Source: Cloeon dipterum
Lineage: Eukaryota; Arthropoda; Insecta; Ephemeroptera; Baetidae
Assembly (NCBI RefSeq): GCF_949628265.1
Contig: NC_088788.1
Coordinates: forward strand, 9,114,001 to 9,178,000
Length of the DNA: 64,000 bases
Direction of reading: 5' to 3'
The notes beneath the pieces are model-generated. The model was not told where the DNA came from. It ran no database searches and saw only the letters and a list, made by a program, of their open reading frames with translations. Shown in pieces: positions 1-12,993 of this stretch (position 1 is its first letter; each line of letters starts with the position of its first letter). The translations under genes and the position numbers were made by a program.

Positions 1-245
1 AACGTATGTGCGAGAACTGCGCATGCATCAGAGCTGGTTTGAGCACTTGCAGAGAGACCAGCTGTAAGAATGACTTCTTTTGATTTGACGCATGCGCAGT
101 TCTCGCATATACGTTCATATTGTTTTGGCGGGAAAAAAATTACACTTGTGCTACGCACGTCGCGCTCGACGTTTTGGACGGAAAAAAATATTTACTTAAG
201 TTAATTTGACCCCAAGAATCGATTGGTGTGCTCCAAAACTTCTTT
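1..245. repeat. Dispersed repeat with hairpin end, copy 1
   Basis: This segment is clearly related, in the same orientation, to 61393-61640, 61 kb away. It opens with an inverted repeat: 1-26 pairs with 90-115 with one mismatch, around a core containing GCGCATGC. After the hairpin both copies carry TTTTGGCGGGAAAAAA, an E2F-like string, and then AAGAATCGATTGGTGTGCTC. No protein-coding potential is visible. It is probably a non-autonomous mobile element; its left end may lie outside the window. Confidence 0.6.
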
Positions 246-3200
246 AAATGTTAAAAATATATGAAAATGATTTGATATTTAAGATTTTTACGATGATAAA
301 TATAATTAATTAGGCGCTAAGACATTGGAGTTCTTTGGGCACTTTTTTCTAGAAGTAATCAGACAAAAATCCACCAAAGTAATGGTTTGTACGTAATTAA
401 CGCCGACTTTGGAGCTTGATATCGAATTTTTAACCAATTTATTCGACTGTAAAACCTAATTCAACCCTTATTATTTGACTGGAACCATCAAAAATGAGAA
501 AAATGATATACCAGTGTTGCTGGTATTTGAAATATTCAAGCCGTGCACAATCATGCAGTTCATACACACTATAACTGAATGTGAAATCACGGAAATGCAA
601 AGCTGTAACTTCTAACAGGATAACTCACAATTTCTCATACTTAATAATAAAAAAAAATCTCAGTCAGCTTTAGGAGGCGGATGCAAAAATCATAAAACGC
701 AGCCGCTCTTTTTATACGGCGAATGGCGAATTATTTCGCCATCAGCGTCGTGGGAGAGGGCTCCATACACATCTTTCCTTCTTTCTCTGCAGCACAAAAG
801 AGCGGTCATCTCGCCGATCTCGCGCGAGCATTCAATTCCAAGCCGTAATCGCCGCCGCGTGTTGCAATGGGTGTTGCGAAGAGTCCCGTTCGTTCACATC
901 AGTCCGGTGGCGGCGGCGGCGAGATGCTCACCCAGTTTTTATTTTTTTTTTTTTCATATCCGAGCGCGCATTATTCCTCGCGGCCGACGGCGAAATCGAA
1001 TTAGTTACGCACTTGCTCCCACAGCCGTTTGCCTCACAATGAGAAATGTTCTATTCAAAATTCAAAAGGCGCCTCAGATGGAATACTTGTGTTGCTACAC
1101 AATTTCTAGAACATCGCCGGAAGGACGGCAATTATGAAGATGTTCATTTTATTTAAGATGCTTTTGGAATTTAAAAATATTCTTAGGTCTTGGAAATTTT
1201 TACCTGACGAACCTTTAAGTTCAAATTAATTAAGATGACAACACCCTTGATTTTTTTAGATGTTGAAAAGGGAAAATTCCTCTAAAAATGTGTGCAGGGA
1301 TTAAATTGGATTTTTAATCATTAAAAAATCTTAAAACTAAAGCATGTATTTAGGAAAAAATACACAAACAGTGTCTCATCCATCGTTCCGTTTCTTTTTC
1401 AAAATTATTGCTCAATTTCTTGATAACATTTAGCTGCCCGATTCCATATCAGTGTAATTATTGCCTCAAAGTCCTCCAAGGCGTTTCCACTTTTGTGTTG
1501 TTTTTATCAGATAATTAATCTCCTCGTTTGTTAAATTCCGGAGGAGTGCTTTACAAGAAGATCATCTCTCACTCAGCCGACGCAAGTCGACCTGAAAAAT
1601 GGTTCCCGCCGATTCGCTTCATTAAGCCGCAAACTTTCGAGGAAAGAGTTAGTGCCATAAAGTTCTTGGCGTTTCTGAATTTCTCTCTCGAGACCTCTCA
1701 TTTTCATTTGGCAAATCCCACGTGACGCGAGAAACACTAATTTTACACAAAATGTACTCTTACAAATGCTTTTTCACCAAACCACAGCCATATTTTCAGT
1801 GACGGAATCCCCGGTGGCGCTGTTATTTTGTCTCGGGTAGATTTGAGCTTTTACTAGTATGTTTATAATTAATTCAAAATAAATAATCGTAATGAAAATA
1901 TCAAGAGGCTAAAAAATATAACATTTTTTGAAAATCGAATAACGGAATTTGACCCTCTTCCATCGTGATGAAAGTTTAATTCAATGTGTTTTCAATTGAT
2001 TAAAAATTTGCAATAGAAAATTAAAATCTTTTTAGAAAAAGCTGTTACGGAATTGCTGCAAACATAACACATTTAGAACATAAATTTATTTTAAAAATTT
2101 TGGAACTTCACACGTAAATGGAATTTGATGATCGAAAAGAACATAATATTTTTAATTTTTTAAAAATATTAAAATCAGATAATAGTGTTTTTGAATATTT
2201 TAAAACCACGTTGAAATAAAACTTATATCACGATAGAAGAGAGTAAAATCCGTCACTCGATTGACTGTCAATTAATTTTGATTTGTAAAAATATTTATAA
2301 TTTTCAGCAAAACACAAACAAATATTTGTTTACATTTTTTTATATTTTATCTTCATTTGTTTTAATTTTAATTATTTTGCAATAGTTGTAAACATAATAA
2401 TCGAAAGCTACACTCTATCTGAGACAAAATAACGCGCCACCAGAGCTGTCAGTCAATGTTAAAATAATTAAAATCCAGCAGAAGTTTGTTACAAACATTT
2501 AAAATAATGCTCAAGTTACCTTTTCTTTAGTTGCAAGTATCAATTTTGAAATTCTAATTACTTTATAAGTAAAAAGGATATCTCAAAAGACCTGCCATAT
2601 GCCAACAAGAAAAGTAAATCAGTAGAATATTGCAAGAAAACGTAGACACTTATATAGACGCTTAATTTTTTTGAAACACTTTTTGAAAAAAAGGAGGGCA
2701 TATTTGAAATTTTTAAATGATTTGTTTTAGTTTAAGTCTGATCCAAAATATTATAAAATAATCAACTCACTCTTTGGACAGATAAAATTCAAATTGTTTA
2801 TGCATATGACAGGATTATAATTAATTTAATACTAATTGACTTTTAAATAAGCATGTTTGGGGAAATTTAAATAAATGTAAACAGTTTTTTTAATTCCGTT
2901 CAAACTTTATACAGATATATACACATTTTTTTAATGTTTGGAATATATTCTAATAAAATCAGAATAATTAAATATGATACCATTATTTATTTAAACAAGA
3001 TTTTCACTCAGATATTGCGGAAACGATTATTTTAAAATTAAAATGGGTTGAGACAATTTTGCAGCATGCAAAAGCAGTGTTGATGAACCTGTTTCGTCCG
3101 AGAGACAATCGCATTCGCAGTTATAGCAGATAAATCGGCAGCTGCGGGAACAATTCCCAGCGCTGAACTCACTCACACACACATGTATGTGCACAAACGT

Positions 3201-6200
3201 ACGAGAAGAGTGTTGTCAGATGATAATTACGGGTGACCTTGACCAATTATCCGGCGGGGAGATGCGCGCTGAATTATGCTCGGGCCGCGCCGCTGCTGCT
3301 TTTATGCATTCTCCGTCGCTCGCTTACACGCGGATGGACGGAATGGATGGAGTAACGGTGAAACACACCGCGCCGCAGCTGCTAAATCTCCTCTCGAGAC
3401 TCGCTTTTATCGCCTCTTGTTCCTCGCCACTTTATTATTCCCGGCAGTGACCCAAAAAGATCGCTGCTTGCTCCCTTTGGCGATAGCTGCTACAATTGGT
3501 TTATTGCACCCGTATGTGTATAATATGCTCGATTCTGACAACTCGTATAATTCTTTTAATAGCTGAATATACTTTACGTGAAGAGCTTCTCCGTAAGGAA
3601 AATTTAGATACACCGGCAAGCATGAAGCAATGATTCCTGATTGCTTATATTAGATATGTATAGTAACTTTGTGAGTAGGCTTGTAGTTTCAAAATAATTT
3701 TCCGATTGTTGATGTTAATGTTAATTTTAACTTTTTAGGATTAACAAGATCATGAAGCACTCACATAAATATTAATTTGTATGTGTCTTAATTTTTTAGC
3801 AGGTTTTAAAAGAGACCAAAGCTATTTTGTGAATAAAAATTTAAATAAATGTCTTAATACTAAAACTAAAATAATAAATTTAAATATTATATAAATTTTT
3901 TTAAAAATGAAAAAAAAAACAAGAGGAATTAGAAGTTTTAAACTTATCTTAACAATTTAGAAAAATATTAGGGATAGTTTTTTTAAAGCCTAAAATTTCG
4001 TTCCTGAGCGCCCTGATGTCTTTCAACGGGTCGAAAGGCACATATTCTGAAAGCTCTTGTCTTGGTCGTTCCAAACAGTGTATTTACCTAGCCTATAAAG
4101 ATTCCATGAAGCCTCGTCTAGGGGGCTACACATATATTTATGGAAATTAACAATATCAAACACTCAATGGTGACTCCACGGTTCGATTTCTTGCCTATTC
4201 TAATTGTTTTAATTTACATCAGGGGTGACACCAAGCATTCGGAAGATAAAAATGTGTTCTGGATGTGGATGTATGGGGCACAGTTGCCCTGCTGATCCGT
4301 AATAAACCAAATTTTGAATCTAAAAATCAATGGATTTTATTCGGTTTTTCCAGGAAAACGGCCTCACATGTTTTCGCGATATTATATTATTTTAACTCGT
4401 ATATAGCATTTTAACAACATACTAAAAATCAAAATAGTGTTGAACTGTATAAAAATTTATCTGTAAACAATTTTTTATTTAAATTTTATTTTAAATTTTG
4501 AATGAGTAAAATTTAAATAGGCATATTATTGTTTTTGCGATTTCAAACATAATTTTGTCCTCATGGGGTTTAAAAGTCATCAATATCGGAATATATCTTT
4601 GAATTGTCACCCCCTTGAACAAGATTTATTCTATATTTAGATTTCCCCCTCGAGATCTAACCAAAACAGTGTACAAGTACAACTCTTATGCTGATTAGGT
4701 TTTTCTAGATAGTAAATATGAAAATCATTAAAATTCTGAACCTTTTTGTGTCTATTCTATATTTTCCTAAATATTTTTTACCGACGTTTTTAAGGTTGAG
4801 CAATTTACAAGAGATTGAAACAAACAAGATCACAATTCAATACAATGAAAGGAAAATTTAAATTCCATCGAGTCCGCGTGTTGGTTGCTCAATCGAGGGC
4901 GTTCATTTCATTTACACGAGAGAGAGAAAGAGAAACAAAGTGATCTCGTGTGTGTGGCACTTGAATCTCTGCTGCCGTTTGAATTTTTACCTGGGTTACA
5001 TCAGCGAACTAGCATTGGAGGTGCGTGATTTGCTTGCTCGCCGAGTGCCCGCGAGAATAAAGAAAATGGAACGAGAACTGGTTGGGCGCCGCACAGCCTC
5101 GTGATGTAATTGCGCTTACATTTTTTGAACTGGTCCGGCCCACGCGGTCAGAAATATATACATTTCATATCAAAGGGTTCTGCCCGAGAGTGCTTTTATT
5201 CTTAGCTCCGTCACGATTACTCTTCGCTACATCACGCTGACAAAGATGAATTTCGGCTTCAACGTGTAATTATTTTTTGAGTCATACTATAAATATAACT
5301 CTCTCGTGATGCAAATTCCTCAAAAAATATTATGGTGTTTTCAATGACATAACATAACTATTTTTTAATTAATGTTTAGTTCTTTTCCAGAGAAAAGCAA
5401 AACTTATGAAGAAACTAAAAACGATGAAATTTAAAACCATAGGTTTTATAGATCCAAAAATATAAGTTTTTATTCAATAACATTTATTATACACCCACAT
5501 ATAATTATTCTTGGTTTACAGAGACACTATCAGTAAGATAACATCAAAATTATAATAATTTTTCGCAATTTTTACTGAAATTTATCTAGAACACCATTAA
5601 TTAACCAACAGACGCTACCAAATCAAGTAACATAAAAGTTAATTGTTAATTTCACTATCATTAAAAACGATATCATTATTTATATTTTCTTCTACAAACA
5701 ATTTTAATTAAAAGAAATTTTATTTTATTTTAAAAATTGTGCTTCAATGTTTTATTATTAATGTTTAATATTAATTTAATTTTTTTATTTACTAACAAAT
5801 TGCAGGAAAATTAAATTGCTTTCTAATAAATTAAAACTTAATATATATTTTTAATAAACAAAACAATTTGTTACATTTACAACTAACGTAATCTTTTCTC
5901 AGTAAACCTAATCAAAGGCGGAAAGTGCAGTCAAAATCCCCGCGAGCAGAGTTCCTCATACCTTAACGGCTAATTATTATTATTATTTAAATCACGCCCA
6001 AATGCGAGTGCAAAAGATGGAGAATCGGCCGTTCACACCCGTCCGATGATTGTAATAAACGCACAGGGTCGGAACAATATTTTTAATGCGCGATCTGTGA
6101 GGTGTGCTTCCTGCGTGCACTTCACCGAAACACGCGCTTATTATTATTTTATTACAAAACACACGTATTATCCATTCTCGTCTGCAGCACGCACCGCAGC

Positions 6201-7556
6201 CTTATTTATTTTTTATAGTCCGTGGGGATGGACGAAACGCTCACGCACGTCCGATGCAGGGATAAAATCGAGCGTGAAAACTCAAAAGTCGTGACCACGC
6301 TCGTCGACTTTTTGCTGCTCCGTCCTCAGAAATTGAAGAAAGGAAAATATTTATTCATTGCGCGTTTGCGGCAAACAAACGAAAATAATTTAATCATTTC
6401 GTGAGAGAATCTGCGTCTTCTTCTTTCCTCTAAAAAAATTCGAGGAAATAGCTAAAAAAAATCAACTTTCGCTATTCGAACAGTTGAATTTTGTGGTTTA
6501 GTTCTACTCAAGTAAGTGCGGAGCTCAATGGAGCGATAAAACTAGTAATCGGGCGTTTAGAAACAGTGTCGAAACGCCGCCCGACTAATCTCCCGATCAC
6601 AAAAAAGCGCACACACATAGTTTTGCTCCTTTCACTCTGCCCTTTTTGCTCTGGCGAGAGCAGCGCAGTAAAATAATTCCTGCTCATTGTGCGGTTGCGT
6701 AACTGATTTGCTGCTTTGCACATCCAAAGCCGCAAATTAGCCTTCGTAAAAAGCCGCTCGACAACAACAACAACAACAGCCAGTTTTCGTCACAAACTCA
6801 CTTCTCAATGGCGGTTAAAACAAAAAATGGTATATAATAGAGGTGAGTGAGCAACTGTTCCACTTTTGCACAAAGAATGTATGAAACGTATGAGACAGAT
6901 TTTTTATTTATGAAAGTGCATCAAGAATCTTGAGCTGCTGAGCATCCAATCAGAGAGTGTAGATTTTAAATTAATCAAATTGCTATACATTATTTGGAGG
7001 GCTGCACCCGAGTTCAAAACGTTTATCAAAAAACTAATTTAAATATTAAAATTAAATATATTTTGCAATATTTGAAATCGAATTAAAATAAAATTAACCA
7101 TTCTCAGACCAAAACACCTATTAGTTATTGTACTATTTTTTTAAAAAAAAATTAACTAGTACCTATGATTATAAATTTTTGCGCAAAATTAATTTTAATA
7201 GATTCTTCACTTTATGCCTGTGTTTTAACTCAATACTTTGTCCCACCAAAAATTCTTCAAAATAGTATATTTACAATCCCTAAATTTTTAAAAATTCCCT
7301 TTAAATTACCAGTTGCTTTTAATTCAAACTAAGAAAAAGCAAGGTTTAATATAATAGGTCAGTCAATTGACAAAAAGACTGTTCAGTAAGTTATCTGGAA
7401 CCAAATGCCCTTTCTAGAATAGCATTTTTTGAGACTTATAATAGATCGAGATATTTTGCTTTTGAAAAAGCTGGAAGGACAATAGAGTGAATCTTGAAAA
7501 TTGGCAGTGATTTAATTATAAATAACTTTAAAAATCAAGCATTGAATAAATTAATG
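246..7556. other. Non-coding, AT-rich stretch without a recognisable gene
   Basis: I see no exon with convincing codon use and splice sites on either strand. GC-richer patches at about 680-1130, 3060-3450, 4880-5250 and 6000-6780 have short open frames on both strands that look like chance. They could be promoters, enhancers or untranslated exons of a flanking gene. The rest is low-complexity A/T sequence, most likely intron or intergenic DNA. Confidence 0.5.
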
Positions 7557-7833
7557 CAGCGGGGGCCAGATATGCGATAAAATTGGTTCCCACTGCGCAG
7601 ATCCAAGATGGCGTCTGAATGTGGGAACCATAAAGCTCTCTTTGGATTGCCGTACGAGTGTCAAGAGTTTGTTTTTACGATCCAAAAGACACAATTAGTA
7701 CAAGTAATGCAAATTATACGTCACAATATTGACGAAAACTTGGTTATTTTCGCGCATTTTCCCGTGACCGTTTTTTCGTGCCATACTCCACCGGACGCCA
7801 TATCTGCGCGTTGCACCAATCTGGTTCCCGCTG
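7557..7833 (+). mobile_element. hAT-type MITE, copy 1
   Basis: This is a 277-bp element with 15-bp terminal inverted repeats, CAGCGGGGGCCAGAT at the left and an imperfect copy at the right. It is flanked by near-identical 8-bp duplications, AATTAATG and AATAAATG. The interior is shared with the copies at 10230, 22724 and 31258 and contains CCAAGATGGCGTC. It encodes no transposase, so it is non-autonomous. The YARNG-like terminus and 8-bp duplication point to the hAT superfamily. Confidence 0.85.
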
Positions 7834-8745
7834 AATAAATGAACCGTGTATAAAGAAAATACATATAATCCTCCGTACTTCATGGTGGTCAATTGGCAAA
7901 CAGTTCAATCGAGACGGGATAAAAAAGATTGGCACATCGCAATAATAAGTATCGCTATCCAAGCGCAGTGTCGGATTTCGCGTGACCACTTAGAAGCCAC
8001 ATTTTCCGCACGTATCGCGTTCACTTTTTGAAACGCGACACTTTTCCTCTGACAGACAACTTTATATGAATTTATGCATAACAATGTGGAAATATGGCGA
8101 GCGCGAATCCCATTCACATACATGACACGAGGGAGAAAGAAACTAAATCTCAAAATTTCGAACGCACGTGAGTCACTGCAATTCTTCCTCACGGCGTCAT
8201 TGAAAAAAAAATGCGTGTGTTAGTTTTATCTCATTTTACAAGTGCGTGCGTCTTATCAGTATCTATGTGACTTTGGCCTCTTTCCTAAAAACAAAACATT
8301 GGCCGCAGAAAAGGCACAGTGTGTTGAATATTCATTTGGCCGTGCGAAGGGCAATAAAATTATCTCATCTTGCCAAAAGCGCATAACCAGACTTGCTTTT
8401 AATGGAATCCATCGCTCCTTTTGCTGCCAGCGCCCGAAATGGAAAAGTAAGAGTTGAAGAAGTAAGAGTTTATTTTTTCTTAACACAGAAGGAGAGCCGA
8501 AAAGCCTTTAATGCAACGATTCCGCGAGTGATCACGCAGCAGGGCGAGAAAATAGGCTGTTTTCTGCTTCGGTGCTCTTGCTCTTTTTATATGTGTGGAA
8601 ACTTGTGATCTTGCCTTATTGCATATCGGCTGATGAGTGTATTAAGATTGAAGATTCTCGTTACAATTATTGCAGATATTGCAAATCCATCCCAATCTAT
8701 AGAGTAGTTTAAATATTTAATATGAACATTTAGTGAAGCGCTTCG

Positions 8746-8748
<3 letters not shown>

Positions 8749-8798
<50 letters not shown>
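8749..8798. repeat. (AT)n microsatellite
   Basis: This is an uninterrupted AT dinucleotide run of about 50 bp within AT-rich non-coding DNA. The apparent tyrosine/isoleucine ORF on the minus strand is an artefact of the repeat. Confidence 0.95.
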
Positions 8799-8804
<6 letters not shown>

Positions 8805-9497
8805 AATTATTAATATTTAAAATTACGTAAAATAAATACATTAATTAATCTTTGAATTAATTTTTCAATGATATATAACAAAAAAATAAATGTTATAAAA
8901 TTAAAAAAATATGTAATATTAGAGTTTTTATACAAATTTTTAAATAAATAAATAAATGTTTTAGTTTTATTAAACAAATAATTTAAACAAAAACAAAACT
9001 GTTACTTTTTATATCTTAGATTAAATAAGAGCAGTTCAGATCGACATATTACTTCTGTTTTATTTTAGGGTTCAATAAGCGTAAAATCGAAAGATTGTTG
9101 TGTCAGATTCATCTATTATTTATTAACTGAATAGATCATTCCTAAAATTAAAAGATACTTCAGCTTAAAATTGCCCTAATTGATCGCCCTCTGTCAAGTC
9201 TCTAGATTTGAAAATGAGATGCATCTGAAAAAAATTTAAAATTCTAAAAGAGTCAATCAGCTTTTCTGCCACTCGGAAAAAATGGAGTGTTTCGAAAAAC
9301 TTCTGTAATATCGCTTGTGAATCTGAACAATGTAATGATTGAGGGCAAAATAAAACATTTTCATTTGTATAGCAGCGTCTTAAAAAACAAAAATTTGATT
9401 TTTCCCGTTTTAACACACAACTTAGAGAATTAAAACAAAAAATTTAATTTAAAATTTAATGATTTCTATCAGTAGATGAATAGAATCAAAGTCCTAC

Positions 9498-9599
9498 CTT
9501 GATAGGGGTGTTCTTGTAGGTGGGGGTGGGGGTGGGGTTGCCCAGGCAGAGGCTGCCGTCGTAGCCGAACAACGGCGCCCTCCTCAGTCGGTAGGCCAT
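9498..9599 (-). CDS. Candidate first coding exon of an unrecognised gene
   Basis: Read on the minus strand, an ATG at 9599 opens a frame of exactly 34 codons ending at a good donor, AAG|GTAGGAC. The peptide begins MAYRLRRAPLFGYDGSLCLG and then has a PTPTPT run before KNTPIK. Codons are GC-rich, unlike the surrounding AT-rich sequence, and a GC-rich stretch on the 5' side (9600-9960) could be promoter and 5' UTR. I find no downstream partner exon in 1-9490, so the gene would continue beyond the left edge. I do not recognise the product. The open frames at 9607-9985 look like leader sequence rather than protein. Confidence 0.45.
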
Positions 9600-9960
9600 C
9601 GAGGGGCTATTTTCCTTCAAAATGCTCGACTCTTCCTAGCACGCACAACAACACCTGCGACCTGACTGACTGACTGAATGGGACCTGAGCACGGGAGCGG
9701 AGCGCGCGCGACTCGCTTCGACCTGGATTCGCGTGTGGCTGGCTGATCGCTGGCTCGGCTCTCTCGGCTTCGCGGACGGCCAAATCCAGCGCCAGGCCTA
9801 CCAACCGCGTACGCCGAAGGAGCTGGAGGGGGAAGGGGAGTCATGCCTGGCCGCGGTTCACCTTTGGCGAACGCTGACCCTTCGTACCTGTACAAGACAA
9901 ACGAACGCGGCGCGCGGGAGGTGCTCTTCTTGCGGAATATACCTGCGTGGTTTTTCTTTC
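9600..9960 (-). promoter_or_regulatory. GC-rich putative promoter/5' UTR
   Basis: This GC-rich island is next to the candidate start at 9599. It has overlapping open frames on both strands but no recognisable protein. No TATA box is evident. The call rests only on composition and position. Confidence 0.3.
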
Positions 9961-10229
9961 TCTCAGAAAAAAAAATCTGTTGCAAAATTCATGTGGGATT
10001 AATGTAAATTTTTTATAAACAGTTAGATCTTAAAATAAAATAAAATCAGAAAACCACAGGAATTGGTATTATTGCGCCAGAATGAATAATAAAAATAGTG
10101 TTTTTAAAATGGAAGTTAATTGGGGGCTAAATTTTTTAATTTGTTTTAAAAAATGCAAAATTGTATCATAGAAAACATTCTATACTCTCTTTTTAAAATA
10201 ATTGAATACCATTTTTTTATTACCATTAT

Positions 10230-10496
10230 CAGCGGGGGCCAGATTCGTGCGACGCGCAGATATGGCGTTTGGCGCGAAAAAACTGCCACGTGAAAATGCG
10301 CGAAAAGAAGCAAGTTTTCGTCAATATTGTGACATATAATTTGCATTGCTTGTACTAATTGTGTCTTTTGGATCGTAAAAACAAACCCTTGACACTCGTA
10401 CGGGAATCCAAAGAGAGTTTTTTGTTTCCCACATTCAGACGCCATCTTGGAACTGCGCAGTGGGAACAGATTTTATCGCACATCTGGCCCCCGCTG
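10230..10496 (-). mobile_element. hAT-type MITE, copy 2 (inverted)
   Basis: This 267-bp copy has both termini intact, CAGCGGGGGCCAGAT and its complement, and lies in the opposite orientation to the copies at 7557 and 22724. The flanking 8-mers do not match, so the target duplication has decayed or the copy was rearranged. Confidence 0.85.
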
Positions 10497-12993
10497 ATAG
10501 AAAACACACTTTTATTTCTTTCTAAAACAATTGAACACCATTTTTTATTAATTTTAGAATAACATTTTAATAGATTATTTAAAATGACTGAAAAAATCAG
10601 CAAGCAAAATAAAATAATAAATCGAGAGAGAAATTTCCTGACTTCAAACAAAATTATGCGATTTTCCTCAAATTATTAGACAATTTATTTCCAACAGTTT
10701 TTTATTTGAACGGTTTTTAATGCTATTTTAATTGTTTTAAAATAATTCTTCATCATTTGATGGACCCATGATGATCAGGAGCTCAGAAAAATATTTTGAT
10801 CGTCTAAAACCCACAGTTTTTGATATTTATACTCCTCGTCTCAAACCAGTTAAAGTTTACAAATTTTTAAATCCATTAAAAGTCTTTCGAAAAACTGTTG
10901 CAACGAAAAATAAATTAAAAATGACCTTCACCAGCCGAATAAATTCTCGATTTTGACCGACATATCCTCTGACATTGGGCCGTAGCAGATGCAAATAATT
11001 TCGCCTCTCTATGCGACCTTGCCAAGTGGGACTCGAAGAAATGCTCCAGAGATTTTCGGCCTGTTTCTTGCCCGGCTGCGAGCATGGAGCCAGCAGCGAG
11101 TCGAGTAATGACACTCGAAACGCGACTCGCTTGGCTGGCGTCTCTCTCTCTCTCGACCAGAGAAAGAAAGATCAGGCGAGTGTAAAGAGCGGCGGAACAT
11201 CCGCGGGCTGCGGCGACCTTGGCAGGACAAGGACCCTGGTGGGTGGTGCATCCTTTCGCAGCCACCGACCAGACTCCACCGACCGCGCCGTTTCGAAATC
11301 AAGCCGAGACAAGAAAGGAATTCAAGATATCAGTCTTGTTTACAACTGATTAATTGCTCGCTCGTGATCAGAAATTGCGGCGTGTGTTAATCAAGGCGGT
11401 GTTTCGCGTTTTTATACGAATATTTTTTTATAGATGTCATTTATCACGGATATATTCTCCATTGATTAAGAAATACCGTGAAATATACATGAATTCACAA
11501 ACCATAATAATTAGCATTCTATTTCATTTTAAGAATCGATTAATGTTACTGTTAAGCTCAAGCCCAAATAAATTTAGTAAAATATTTAATTTCAAAAAAC
11601 TTATATTTGTAACAATAAAAATAAATTAAATATCAAAATTATACTTGCATTAATATTTTTATAATACCTATTTAGTGAATTTAAATAATAATTAATAACA
11701 TATTAACATGAATTTCATAATTATATGTAGAATATATTCTTTTAATTCTTAATGTAAAATTAGCTTTGACATTAACGGACTAATTAAGATCTTGGTTCTC
11801 TAGATATTCTTGAAATAACCTACAAAATAAGTTAACATCTGAATCTGTGTCATAATTTCAGATCCATTTTATAAGATGTGTTTATTTTACCATTCTAATA
11901 GTAACAGCATCTAAAATTATAGATTAGTTTTAAATAAATAAAAATCTAGAGTTGAAACATTTTTCTACTTCACAAAAGAGCCAGTCAATTTCTAAATTTA
12001 AAGCCATATATAAGATATTTTTAATTTAATTCAAGATTTGGACTGTTGCAAAATTTGAGCTTCGTAGAGAAGAGAACAATGCCAAAATAGAGAGAGGCGT
12101 ACGTGTGTGTGTAGAGGAAGTGCAAAGGTGGCATAAAACGAAGCAAAGGTCAAGCGGCCCTTCACTTCACTTCATTCAATTGCGCGATAAGCGGACCACT
12201 TTCACTCTTCTCATTCCTCGTTTGACGCCGCACGAACGAAAATTTGCTCGGCCAAAGCGGGAATAAATCATGACAGCGCGTTGTTTACATTAAAATTTCT
12301 CTCGTCAGTGGCTATAGTTTAGACGAACAATGCAGTTGTTGTTGCCGCTGTAAAAATTTCGGCTTCCCACACAACGTTTTTTTTTCTGCATCTGTAATTT
12401 CAGCTCACGCGAGAATTAATAATTGCAGCCTCCCACGCGCGCTCTCAAAATTTTGATGCAATATGAATGAGCTAGGTGAAAATGCTCCTGGCCAATTAAT
12501 CCTCCTCCGTTTCTTGACACCCACGCCGCGAGCGCTCCGAGAATTAATAGCGAAACGGTTAATTGGCGGCAATTAAACGTTCAGGCTCTCGCGAAATTAA
12601 CCACTTAAGTTTCGCATTTTTACTTATTTTGTAGCAATTTGTTGAATTAAGCAGGAAGGCCATTGAAATTATTATATCGAATTTATATTGAAACGAAATA
12701 TCGAACACATTCAAAATTGTCGCGTTAACTTTGAATTTCTATTCTGATGCTGATACGAATACTTATTGTTTAAAATATCTTGTACATTTTTGAACATTTT
12801 GTAGTTTCTTATCTAAATTTTTTAAATTTACAGCCTCAATATTGTGATAAAAAATAAATAATAATAATAAAATTGAATAAATAGGTAAAATATAAAAAAT
12901 TATTGGTTCTAAATAGCTAGTTTAATTCTTAAATGTTTAAATTAATTATTTTTTAATTATGTTATTTAATTCTGTATTAAAAAAATGTTTCAG
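10497..12993. other. Non-coding stretch before the LDLa-protein exons
   Basis: A GC-richer patch at about 10980-11340 has open frames on both strands without family resemblance and includes a CT-rich run. It may be a promoter or an untranslated exon. Another patch at 12060-12600 is likewise non-coding. The missing 5' exons of the gene at 12994 were looked for here and not found. Confidence 0.45.

Noticed and set aside
7608..7838. ORF MASECGNHKALFGLPYECQEF, with a similar frame in the copy at 10146-10445
   Set aside because: It lies within the hAT-type MITE and recurs only because the repeat recurs. It has no transposase motif and is interrupted differently in each copy.
8587..8841. Minus-strand ORF of 84 codons with a Tyr/Ile run
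   Set aside because: It is the translation of the (AT)n microsatellite.
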